30,427 nucleotides of DNA from an uncultured Collinsella sp. (GTDB lineage: Bacteria; Actinomycetota; Coriobacteriia; Coriobacteriales; Coriobacteriaceae), in assembly GCA_900541145.1 (NCBI GenBank), contig UQIH01000024.1, positions 1 to 30,427 of the forward strand, in the 5' to 3' direction. Both the position numbers and the translations under genes were made by a program. Positions 16,146-23,134 of this stretch are shown here, one piece after another. The number at the start of each line of letters is the position of its first letter. Position 1 is the stretch's first letter. The notes beneath the pieces were generated by a model. It made no database searches. It was not told the DNA's origin and saw only the letters and a program-made list of their open reading frames with translations.

Positions 16146-17083
16146 TGGTTTCTCCCAGGGCAGGTCTTTCCGCCGTTGCGATCGTCGGTCCGACGGCGGT
16201 TGGTAAGAGTGATGTCGCCGACCGTTTGGCAGCTCGTCTTTCGTCCGAAGTGCTGTCGTGCGATGCGATGCAAATTTATCGCGGCATGGACATCGGTACC
16301 GCAAAGATGGCGCCCGATGAGTGTACGGCGCCGCTGCATCTCGTCGACATCGTAGAGCCGGGTGTGGCATATTCTGCTGCGCTTTATCAGGCTGACGCTC
16401 GCGCGCATGTTGAGCGCTTGCTTGGCGAGGGCCGCCTACCGGTGTTTTGCGGGGGTACGGGGCTGTATCTTAAGGCCGCCCTTGATGAGATGGACTTTCC
16501 CTCGGGTGAACTTGAGGACGATCGCCGTGCGGGCTATCAGGAGCTTGCCGAGCGTATTGGCGAGGAAGATCTGCATGCCCTGCTTGCCGAGCGCGATCCA
16601 GAATCTGCTGCTGTTATTCATCCCCATAATGTGCGCCGTGTGATTCGTGCGCTCGAGATGCATGATGATGGTATCTCCTATGCACAGCAAAAAAGTCAGT
16701 TTAGTGTTCCGCGCGAGCATTATCATGCCCTATGGTTTGGCTTGACGCGAAATCGCGAGGTGCTCTATGAACGCATTAACCTACGCGTCGATCTGATGTT
16801 TGAGCAGGGTCTTGTCGATGAGGTCCGCGGTCTTATGGACCAGGGGCTGGGAGATGCCCTAACGTCGATGCAGGCAATTGGCTATAAAGAGATCGTCGAT
16901 GCTTTCAATGGCGTGATAAGCATGGATGAGGCTCGCGAACTCATCAAGATGCGTTCGCGTCGCTATGCCAAGCGTCAGCTTTCGTGGTTTAAACGCGATG
17001 ACCGCATCGTGTGGTTCGATATGGACGAGTTTACGATCGATGGGGTCGTTGAGGACATCCTGCATCGTATTGAGGTTGCCTAA
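16145..17083 (+). CDS. miaA: tRNA dimethylallyltransferase MiaA
   Basis: The 312-residue enzyme transfers dimethylallyl to A37 of tRNAs that read UNN codons. The P-loop GPTAVGKS is at residues 15-22, followed by the substrate-binding segment SCDAMQIYRGMDIGTAKM. PVFCGGTGLYLKA and the C-terminal TSMQAIGYKEI and RRYAKRQLSWFKRDDRIVWFD are also family marks. Length is typical. It overlaps miaB before it and hflX after it by one base each (TAATG in both cases). The three thus form a tightly coupled translation unit. Confidence 0.97.
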   Translation: MVSPRAGLSAVAIVGPTAVGKSDVADRLAARLSSEVLSCDAMQIYRGMDIGTAKMAPDECTAPLHLVDIVEPGVAYSAALYQADARAHVERLLGEGRLPVFCGGTGLYLKAALDEMDFPSGELEDDRRAGYQELAERIGEEDLHALLAERDPESAAVIHPHNVRRVIRALEMHDDGISYAQQKSQFSVPREHYHALWFGLTRNREVLYERINLRVDLMFEQGLVDEVRGLMDQGLGDALTSMQAIGYKEIVDAFNGVISMDEARELIKMRSRRYAKRQLSWFKRDDRIVWFDMDEFTIDGVVEDILHRIEVA

Positions 17084-18372
17084 TGGCCCGTTTCCCCCTT
17101 GTTCCCACGGCACCCGAGCCCGAGCGTGCCATTTTAGTTGGTGTTGAGTGGCGCGACAATGCATGGCCGCTCGATCGTTCGCTTGACGAGCTTGAGCGCC
17201 TGGCCCATACGGCTGGCGCCCAGTGCGTGGCGCGTTTGTCACAGCGTCTGGTTAAGCCGTATCCAAAATCGTTTATCGGTTCCGGTAAGGTTGAGGAGCT
17301 TTGCGGGCTCGTGCATCGTATGGATGTCGATGTTGTTATCTTCGACGACGATTTATCGCCCTCGCAGCAATCCTATTTGGAGAAAGCCGTGGGCGAGCCG
17401 GTAAAGATTATCGATCGTACGGCACTGATCCTGGATATCTTTGGCCTGCATGCTCAGACGCGTGAGGGACGCCTACAGGTACAGCTGGCGCAGCTTCAAT
17501 ATCTGTTGCCTCGTCTGCGCGGTATGTGGAGCCATCTTGCCAAGGAGCAGACGCGCGGCGGCATCGGTTCACGCTTTGGTCAGGGCGAAAGTCAGCTCGA
17601 GGTCGACCGTCGCCTCATTCGTAATAAGATCGCTGCGCTTCGTCGTGAGCTCAAGCAGGTTGAACAGCGTCGCGATGTCCAGTCCAAGAGCCGCATTGAG
17701 TCACCGGCGTTTCGCGTCGCGTTAGCCGGTTATACCAATGCCGGTAAATCGACGTTGCTTAATCGCCTGACCGGCTCTACGGTACTTTCGCAGGACAAGC
17801 TGTTTGCTACGCTCGACCCGACGACGCGTTCGTATCGCCTGCCCGGCGGTCGCGGCATGACGATTACCGATACCGTTGGCTTTATTCAAAAGCTACCGCA
17901 TGGTCTCGTTGATGCCTTTAAGTCCACGCTGTCTGAGGTTCTTGGTGCCGATCTGATCCTTAAAGTTGTGGATGCCTCTGACGAGGACTACGAGCGCCAG
18001 CTCGAGGCAGTCGATCGCGTTCTTGACGAGATCGGTGCCGGCGAGCGTTTGACGCTTACGGTGTTCAATAAAATCGATCTTCTCGATAGCGTTGATCGAT
18101 TGAGTTTCCGTCGTCGCTATCCCGAGGCCGTGCTGTTCTCGGCCCAGACGGGCGAGGGACTCGACGATCTCGTCGACCGTATTGCTCGTGAGGCGGCTGC
18201 CACCGATGTGTTGCTCTCCGCTGATATCCCGTATCGCGAGGGCGCCCTCATCACGCTGGTGCATGAACAGGGAACCCTTTTGCACGAGGAATATCTTGAG
18301 GGCGGCGTTCGTATTGTTGCGAAGCTGCCGGCTCGTATCGCGCCGCGGCTCAAGCGTTATCGCACCGAGTAG
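17083..18372 (+). CDS. hflX: Ribosome-associated GTPase HflX
   Basis: The 429-residue GTPase splits or rescues stalled ribosomes, especially under stress. The N-terminal HflX domain contains GSGKVEEL and VIFDDDLSPSQQ. A linker with GIGSRFGQGESQLEVDRRLI leads to the G domain: G1 GYTNAGKS at 216-223, G3 DTVGF, and G4 NKID at 329-332. A short C-terminal domain follows. Its start overlaps the miaA stop. Its last 16 nt overlap the 3' end of the convergent membrane protein gene on the other strand, leaving no room for a separate terminator between them. Confidence 0.96.
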   Translation: MARFPLVPTAPEPERAILVGVEWRDNAWPLDRSLDELERLAHTAGAQCVARLSQRLVKPYPKSFIGSGKVEELCGLVHRMDVDVVIFDDDLSPSQQSYLEKAVGEPVKIIDRTALILDIFGLHAQTREGRLQVQLAQLQYLLPRLRGMWSHLAKEQTRGGIGSRFGQGESQLEVDRRLIRNKIAALRRELKQVEQRRDVQSKSRIESPAFRVALAGYTNAGKSTLLNRLTGSTVLSQDKLFATLDPTTRSYRLPGGRGMTITDTVGFIQKLPHGLVDAFKSTLSEVLGADLILKVVDASDEDYERQLEAVDRVLDEIGAGERLTLTVFNKIDLLDSVDRLSFRRRYPEAVLFSAQTGEGLDDLVDRIAREAAATDVLLSADIPYREGALITLVHEQGTLLHEEYLEGGVRIVAKLPARIAPRLKRYRTE

Positions 18373-19061
18373 ACGAGCTCCAAAAAGCCCAGAATAGTGG
18401 GCTGATGCAGTAGATAAAAGGGGAGTGCGTGACGTCCAAGGCTGGCGAGCGCCGGGATGGGATTGGCGTAGGCCCAGCTTGGGACGGTCTTATCGATTCC
18501 CTGCGCTATGTGTGCGGCGAAGTATCCTGCAAGATACATAAAGAAAAACGGGATGATGGGGTAGTAATCACCTGAAACAAACCCAAGGCTCGGAAATCCC
18601 AGCCACGCCAGGTAGGGGACAGGGTAGATCGTTTTGGGGATACTCCAGGTGAGGGCGAACAACACAAGGCATAGCGACATGCCCCATCTCGCCGATATCT
18701 TCTTAAGGACGGGATCGGTCAACGCCACGATGCCGGTACATGCGGCCATGCAGTAGATGATGCCAAAATTAACCGAATCGTCGACTGAGACAAGTGTTGT
18801 TGCCAGCCAGACGACGAGTGCTGCTAAGGCGTATTTGGCGGCACGTTTGATATTGTTGCGCGAAAGGGTGCACATCCAACCCGCGATAAACAAAAATACC
18901 CAGCTGATGCTGGCGCGCCAGATGTCTTGAAAGACGGTCTGGGTAAACCAGGGCATATCCCAGTCGTACAGGTAGGCGAGATCGTAGCAAGCGTGAAAAC
19001 CTGCCATTGAAATCATCGTAAACCCGCGGACGGTATCAAAGATGGTGATGCGTTTTTGCAT
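18357..19061 (-). CDS. HGSNAT/DUF1624-type multi-pass membrane protein
   Basis: The 234-residue protein has about six or seven hydrophobic segments. Its N-terminal ITIFDTVRGFTMISMAGFHACYDL matches the start of the heparan-alpha-glucosaminide N-acetyltransferase catalytic family (DUF1624). Family members are membrane acyltransferases, but the bacterial substrate is generally unknown. The ATG overlaps the lexA stop (TAATG on the - strand), so translation is coupled to lexA and expression may rise during SOS. The 3' end overlaps hflX tail to tail by 16 bp. A role in modifying a cell-surface glycan is inference only. Confidence 0.8.
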   Translation of the reverse strand: MQKRITIFDTVRGFTMISMAGFHACYDLAYLYDWDMPWFTQTVFQDIWRASISWVFLFIAGWMCTLSRNNIKRAAKYALAALVVWLATTLVSVDDSVNFGIIYCMAACTGIVALTDPVLKKISARWGMSLCLVLFALTWSIPKTIYPVPYLAWLGFPSLGFVSGDYYPIIPFFFMYLAGYFAAHIAQGIDKTVPSWAYANPIPALASLGRHALPFYLLHQPTILGFLELVYSVR

Positions 19062-19705
19062 TACGAGAACCGGCGCATTAAGCCGACGACTTTGCCCAAG
19101 ATGATGGGATTCGTTGCATAGATAGGCTCCATGGTGTCATTCTCGGGCTGCAGGCGTACGCGTCCCTGCTCCTTGTAGAACGTCTTGACGGTCGCTGAAC
19201 CATCAATCATGGCCACGACAATTTCGCCGTTCATGGCACTCTTTTGTTCACGGACGATGATGTAATCGCCATTGAAGATGCCGACATTGATCATTGAGCT
19301 CCCATGCACCTCAAGGATAAAGGAACCCTGATCAGTGGCGATTTCGGTCGGGATAGTAAAAGTGTCTTCGATATTCTGCTCGGCCAGAATGGGAATCCCA
19401 GCCGCGACGCGACCAACGAGCGGTAGCGAGACCGTTCCGCGAGGTGCGGTGGGCTCGTCAGATTTAGAAATTGAGACAGAGGAACCGTCCTCGTTAAAGA
19501 GTTCCAGGGCGCGCGGTTTAGTGGCATCGCGCTTGAGTAGCCCGCGCGCCTCCAGGGCAGATAAATGGGCGTGCACGGTGCTGGGGGAGGAAAGGCCCAC
19601 GGCAGAAGCCATCTCGCGCACGCTGGGTGGATAACCCTTTTCCTGCTGATATTCCTTGATGAAGTCGTAAATTTGCTGCTGACGCTTGGTAATATTGCGA
19701 GCCAT
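19061..19705 (-). CDS. lexA: SOS repressor LexA
   Basis: This 214-residue repressor of the SOS regulon has an N-terminal winged helix (about residues 1-65; SVREMASAVGLSSPSTVHAHLSAL). The self-cleavage site is Ala102-Gly103 (GRVAAG), and the Ser-Lys catalytic dyad is S137 (GSSM) and K174 (ATVKTF). I chose ATG 19705 because AGAGGA precedes it at good spacing; in-frame starts further up (to 19810) would place the ribosome-binding site and LexA boxes inside the gene. Two to three LexA-type boxes in its promoter region indicate autoregulation. It is followed in an overlap by the HGSNAT-type gene and is divergent from a LysM gene, as in Bacillus and mycobacteria. Confidence 0.97.
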   Translation of the reverse strand: MARNITKRQQQIYDFIKEYQQEKGYPPSVREMASAVGLSSPSTVHAHLSALEARGLLKRDATKPRALELFNEDGSSVSISKSDEPTAPRGTVSLPLVGRVAAGIPILAEQNIEDTFTIPTEIATDQGSFILEVHGSSMINVGIFNGDYIIVREQKSAMNGEIVVAMIDGSATVKTFYKEQGRVRLQPENDTMEPIYATNPIILGKVVGLMRRFS

Positions 19706-19728
19706 CAGGGTATCCTCTCTACCCATGT

Positions 19729-19798
19729 CAAACAAATGTTCGAATTTTGCTTGACAGGAACAACTGTTCGAAGATAATAATAACCGAACATTCGTTCT
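19729..19798. promoter_or_regulatory. Divergent lexA / LysM control region with LexA boxes
   Basis: Three GAAC-N4-GTTC-type boxes are visible: CGAAC-ATTC-GTTCT (19785-19798), GGAAC-AACT-GTTCG (19757-19770) and a weaker CAAAC-AAAT-GTTCG (19729-19742). A + strand promoter has TTGACA at 19751-19756 and an A/T-rich -10 near 19773-19779 (GATAAT or ATAATA). Its spacer contains the middle box, so the LysM gene should be LexA-repressed. The lexA promoter on the - strand is not clearly resolved, but the boxes sit where it must be. Confidence 0.82.
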
Positions 19799-19865
19799 CG
19801 CGCTAGACATTTTTGTCCGCGCGGCTTGATAAAACTGTTCTCAGCAAAACACGCGAGAGGAGAAC

Positions 19866-20318
19866 ATGATGAACGCAACGAATATGGTCCAGGGAAACCT
19901 CGCCCTTAAGCTCGAGACGCCTGCAGAACCCACTTTTACGGTTGTTCAGGGTGGCCGCTCCGGCTTTCAGCCTTTGACCGTAAAGCCTGCTCGCAATCAG
20001 CAGGCTGTAGTCGCGCCGGCTCGCGTTGCCCTGAAGGTTCCGACGATTGTCGCCGTTGCCGTTGCGCTTACGCTCTTCTTTGTCCTCGCTATGTCGGTCT
20101 TTAGCGCTCGTCACGCCGCGTATGCCGAGTCCGTTTCCAACGTTACCTATGAGACCGTTCGCGTTCAGCCTGGCGATTCTCTCTGGTCGCTTGCCGAGGA
20201 ATATCCAATCGATGGCCTTTCCACGCAAGAGACTTCCGACATGATCCGTAACGTCAATCATCTGGAGCATGGTTCGCTCGCCGCCGGTGCGCATCTTAAG
20301 GTTCCTGCTCGTTCGTAA
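19866..20318 (+). CDS. LysM membrane protein, candidate SOS cell-division inhibitor
   Basis: The 150-residue protein has a soluble N-terminus (1-57), one membrane helix (about 58-80) and an outside LysM peptidoglycan-binding domain (about 97-148; VRVQPGDSLWSLAEEY). Divergence from lexA and control by a LexA box match Bacillus yneA, mycobacterial chiZ (Rv2719c) and corynebacterial divS, all damage-induced division inhibitors. nrdR follows downstream, as in the mycobacterial locus. Unlike ChiZ, no separate hydrolase segment is evident. The start follows AGAGGAG; a second ATG lies one codon later. Family (LysM) is secure; division inhibition is inferred from position and layout. Confidence 0.85.
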   Translation: MMNATNMVQGNLALKLETPAEPTFTVVQGGRSGFQPLTVKPARNQQAVVAPARVALKVPTIVAVAVALTLFFVLAMSVFSARHAAYAESVSNVTYETVRVQPGDSLWSLAEEYPIDGLSTQETSDMIRNVNHLEHGSLAAGAHLKVPARS

Positions 20319-20331
20319 TCATTATCGCGCT

Positions 20332-20375
20332 GCGCATGGTACCCTTGTTATCGTTTAAGAGGAGGTACCATGCGC
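20332..20375 (+). promoter_or_regulatory. 12-bp inverted repeat covering the nrdR start codon
   Basis: GCGCATGGTACC (20332-20343) and GGTACCATGCGC (20364-20375) are perfect reverse complements with a 20-nt loop. The 3' arm contains the nrdR AUG (20370-20372) and the last two bases of the AGGAGG ribosome-binding site. In mRNA that includes both arms, the start codon would be paired. It may act as a translational switch or, at DNA level, an operator. Confidence 0.75.
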
Positions 20376-20813
20376 TGTCCCAAATGCGGCAAGGCACATA
20401 CCCGCGTCGTTGATTCCCGTATGCAGGAGTCAAATAACACCATTAAGCGTCGTCGCGAATGTTGCTCGTGTAACTACCGCTTTACAACGTTCGAGCGATG
20501 TGAAGACCCAATCGAGGTCATTAAGTCGGACGGAACTAAGCAGCGGTTCGATCGCAATAAGCTGCTCGTCGGCTTGATGCGCGCCACCATCAAGCGCGAT
20601 ATCGACACTAAGAAGCTCAATGAGATTATCGACGACATCGAGGTCGAGCTGCGCTCTCGGACGCTGACGGCCGTCACGTCCCATGAGTTGGGCGACATGG
20701 TGCTCAAGCGCTTGGCCAAGATCGACAAGGTGGCGTACATCCGCTTTGCCTCGGTCTACCGCGATTTCAAAGACGTCGATGAGTTTCTGCAAGAGCTCGA
20801 CAAGCTAAGGTGA
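20370..20813 (+). CDS. nrdR: Transcriptional repressor NrdR
   Basis: The 147-residue protein represses ribonucleotide reductase genes in response to ATP/dATP. A zinc ribbon at the N-terminus (MRCPKCGKAHTRVVDSR ... RRECCSCNYRFTTFER, with cysteine pairs at about 3/6 and 31/34) is followed by an ATP-cone (about 49-139; VIKSDGTKQRFDRNKLLVGL). Length is typical. AGGAGG precedes the ATG, but that start lies in the 3' arm of a perfect inverted repeat. The LysM gene before it is SOS-controlled, so nrdR may be partly co-induced. dut starts 4 nt after the stop, linking dNTP control with dUTP removal. Confidence 0.97.
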   Translation: MRCPKCGKAHTRVVDSRMQESNNTIKRRRECCSCNYRFTTFERCEDPIEVIKSDGTKQRFDRNKLLVGLMRATIKRDIDTKKLNEIIDDIEVELRSRTLTAVTSHELGDMVLKRLAKIDKVAYIRFASVYRDFKDVDEFLQELDKLR

Positions 20814-20817
20814 TTCC

Positions 20818-21261
20818 ATGTCCAACATTACCGTCAACATAAAGCGTCTCGACCCCACCGTCGAGCTTCCCAAATACGCCCATCCCACCGATGCCGGTTT
20901 GGATCTGCGCTCCAACGAGGACTGCGTCCTGAAGCCCTTCGAACGTCGTCTGGTCTCTACTGGGCTGGCTATCGCCCTGCCCGATGGCTACGCCGGCTTC
21001 GTCCAGCCCCGCAGCGGCTTGGCCATCAAGCAGGGCCTGTCTATAGTCAACACGCCGGGCCTCATCGATGCCCACTATCGAGGAGAACTTAAGGTTATCC
21101 TCATCAACTTGGACCCCTCCAACAACATCCAAATCAACAAGGGCGACCGCATAGCCCAACTCGTCATCCAAGAAGTCCCCACGGTCAACCTCGTAGAAGT
21201 AGAAGAACTAGACGAAACCGACCGAGGCAACGGAGGCTTCGGCTCCAGCGGCGTCGCCTAG
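20818..21261 (+). CDS. dut: Deoxyuridine 5'-triphosphate nucleotidohydrolase
   Basis: The 147-residue trimeric dUTPase turns dUTP into dUMP and pyrophosphate. All five family motifs are visible: DAGLDL (25-30), PRSGLA, GLIDAHYRGELKV, GDRIAQLV, and the C-terminal RGNGGFGSSG that closes over the active site. It follows nrdR by 4 nt. Codon use changes along the gene: from about residue 82 on, glutamate is always GAA and glutamine always CAA, with CGA, CTA and ATA codons, whereas neighbours use GAG and CAG heavily. The protein is nonetheless complete and normal. Confidence 0.96.
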   Translation: MSNITVNIKRLDPTVELPKYAHPTDAGLDLRSNEDCVLKPFERRLVSTGLAIALPDGYAGFVQPRSGLAIKQGLSIVNTPGLIDAHYRGELKVILINLDPSNNIQINKGDRIAQLVIQEVPTVNLVEVEELDETDRGNGGFGSSGVA

Positions 21262-21293
21262 GGACGCTTGTATCCCTCTCGCCCGGGGCTTAC

Positions 21294-21329
21294 CTATATC
21301 ATTCCATGCTCAAACATTCTCGCTTCGCA
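21294..21329 (-). repeat. Half copy of the palindromic hairpin element
   Basis: This segment matches about 36 nt of one arm plus the loop of the two full elements at 21347-21444 and 21602-21705, including the shared TGCTCAAACATTCTCGCTTC. The second arm is missing, so it cannot form the long stem. It looks like a decayed or truncated copy in the same orientation as the 21347 element. Confidence 0.7.
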
Positions 21330-21346
21330 GAGGCGCACGGATCCCG

Positions 21347-21444
21347 CTTTCGCCTGAGCCCCATACATATCATCCCGTGCTCAAACATTCTCGCTTCGCT
21401 GCGAAACTGCGCGCGGGACGATATGTATGGGGCTCAGGCGAAAG
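21347..21444 (-). repeat. Long palindromic hairpin element, copy A
   Basis: Arms 21347-21377 and 21414-21444 pair over 31 bp with one exception, enclosing a 36-nt loop (21378-21413). The exception is A-C on the + strand but a G-U pair if read from the - strand, so I assign the - orientation. The loop is the reverse complement of the copy B loop with one difference. See the finding on this region. Confidence 0.85.
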
Positions 21445-21476
21445 GGCTACATGCTTGACATAAAACAATCTTTCTA

Positions 21477-21547
21477 GTTAGCCGATGCGATAAAGGGATG
21501 CCTCCTTTGTCGCATCGGCTAACTCTATTTATATTTTCCTGTTTTAC
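21477..21547 (+). terminator. 20-bp hairpin with T-rich tail, terminator for dut
   Basis: Arms 21477-21490 and 21510-21523 are a perfect 14-bp stem, extended inward by a G-U pair and five more pairs (21492-21496 with 21504-21508) around a 7-nt loop. The + strand tail (21524-21547) is T-rich (TCTATTTATATTTTCC). It is the best intrinsic terminator between dut and the convergent glycosyltransferase. It lies between the two long hairpin elements. Confidence 0.75.
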
Positions 21548-21601
21548 CTTTGCAGGTTCTAATGGAGGGGATACCGAAGTAGCTGCTAGTAAGTAAACGT
21601 A

Positions 21602-21705
21602 GCTGCTCAGCGGGAGCCGCCCATATATCGTTCCACGCGCAGTTTCGCAGCGCAGCGAGAATGTTTGAGCATGGAATGATATATGGGCGGCTCCCGCTGA
21701 GCAGC
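21602..21705 (+). repeat. Long palindromic hairpin element, copy B
   Basis: Arms 21602-21635 and 21672-21705 pair over 34 bp with one G-U, around a 36-nt loop (21636-21671). The arms differ from copy A in most outer positions yet remain fully complementary. It ends 10 bp before the glycosyltransferase stop on the opposite strand. See the finding on this region. Confidence 0.85.
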
Positions 21706-21715
21706 GGACTTTCGT

Positions 21716-23017
21716 CTACCTGATATGAGCAGGTTTTCCGCCCCAGTAGAAGCGGCAGAAGGCTCGTTTGCGCTTTTGGGGTTTGCCTACGAGCTCCATG
21801 GTTGCGATGGCGATGTCTTCGGCTGCGTGAGGACGGCGTAGCACTTCGCCGTTAATGAGCAGTGCCTTGAGCGACTCCGGATGATCGTGGAGATGACGCA
21901 ACGTCACGATGAGTTCTCGTGCGGTGGTGACATGCATGCTGGCGCCCATGCCGGTGAGCATCGTGGTGTTTGCCTTTTCCTGACCATAGGACTTGCCCAG
22001 CAGGATCATCGGCAGATGAGCACACAGGCACTCGGTGACGGTGAGTCCGCCCGATTTGAGGATTGCCAGGTCGCAGCCGTGCATGAGGGCCGCCATGTCG
22101 TCCACGTAGTCCAGAACCGTGACGTTGTCGAGCTTCATGGCGTCGAAGAGCGTTTTGAGGCGGGTGGCATATTCCTTATCCTTGCCCGGCAAAAAGACAA
22201 AATGCATGTCCTCAAAGCTGCGTAAGAAGGGGAGCGTGTGGTCCATCGCGGCACGGAAACGCACGTATGGTTGGGGCAAACTGGCGCCGGCCATCACCAA
22301 TACGACGGTTTTGTCTATGGGGAGATTGAACTTGCTCAGCTCATCCTCGCGTTTGTAATCTGAATCGAAACCGGCTCGGATGGGGATGCCCGTTATGCGG
22401 ATCTTTGACTCGGGAACCTTGCGCGGCCGCAGCGTTTCGGCCATAAACTCGTTGGCTACGCAGAATAGGTCGGTGTCCTTGTGGGGCCAAAATCCTTCGA
22501 CTTCGTAATCGGTCGGCACGCAGATGACCGGATAATCGATACCCGTGATGACGCGGGCGCCCACGGCAACATTGGCTGCTGTGATGTGCGTTGCGAGCAC
22601 GGCTATGGGCCTGCGGCGACGAATATATTCGTTGAAGGCAGGGAACATAATTCGCGACCATGCCGTGCCGCCACCCCAGAGAAGATGTCCCGTAAGCGTA
22701 TATCGCCAGGTCAGGTCGTAAATGGGGCGTGTGGCTCCCGTAAAAGAAGCCGCGGTCTTATTGCCGTCGAATTTAATACGTCCAAAATCAAGGATATCGA
22801 GCACTTCAATTTCAATATCCTCAGGGATTCCCTTGGTGCCGCGGATAAGGTCAAATGCTTGTGCAATCGCGTTGGCGGCGGCTTTGTGGCCCGATCCAAC
22901 CGATGCGTGCACAATGGTTACCAGGGGTTTTTGTGCAGGTGAAACGGTCATTTGCTCCGGTTGGGGAGTGGCTTGCATGGGCAGGGGAGCGCTATTGGTC
23001 GTCTGCGTTTGATCCAT
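21716..23017 (-). CDS. MGDG synthase-type glycosyltransferase
   Basis: The 433-residue protein resembles MGDG synthase / processive diacylglycerol glucosyltransferase (GT28, UgtP-like). The N-terminal VHASVGSGHKAAANAIAQAF (about residues 36-55) and the C-terminal ILKSGGLTVTECLCAHLPMILLG nucleotide-sugar region are clear. Such enzymes transfer glucose, galactose or GlcNAc to diacylglycerol or a related lipid at the membrane face. A proline/glutamine-rich N-terminal stretch (1-30) is not conserved. I chose ATG 23017, 6 nt after GGGGAG; the reading frame runs on upstream to 23434, across the trxB start, which argues against longer forms. The C-terminal tail is basic. Exact substrate is unknown. 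Confidence 0.85.
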   Translation of the reverse strand: MDQTQTTNSAPLPMQATPQPEQMTVSPAQKPLVTIVHASVGSGHKAAANAIAQAFDLIRGTKGIPEDIEIEVLDILDFGRIKFDGNKTAASFTGATRPIYDLTWRYTLTGHLLWGGGTAWSRIMFPAFNEYIRRRRPIAVLATHITAANVAVGARVITGIDYPVICVPTDYEVEGFWPHKDTDLFCVANEFMAETLRPRKVPESKIRITGIPIRAGFDSDYKREDELSKFNLPIDKTVVLVMAGASLPQPYVRFRAAMDHTLPFLRSFEDMHFVFLPGKDKEYATRLKTLFDAMKLDNVTVLDYVDDMAALMHGCDLAILKSGGLTVTECLCAHLPMILLGKSYGQEKANTTMLTGMGASMHVTTARELIVTLRHLHDHPESLKALLINGEVLRRPHAAEDIAIATMELVGKPQKRKRAFCRFYWGGKPAHIR

Positions 23018-23134
23018 CGATAACTCCCCTTCAGCTTTGTTACGCGATTTATAATTGTAGTGCATGAGTGTCATGTTCACGTAAATTTGGGTATGAGCGC
23101 AAAGAACGACAACGTTTCGACGAGAGGATTCTTC

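Noticed and set aside
21477..21523. Integron attC site (GTTAGCC ... GGCTAAC)
   Set aside because: The ends do not match the attC core consensus, no integrase or cassette genes are nearby, and the T-rich tail fits a terminator.
21294..21705. CRISPR array or invertible phase-variation switch
   Set aside because: There are too few, irregularly placed copies for CRISPR. For an invertible switch, no recombinase or promoter lies inside, and the two arm pairs differ in sequence.
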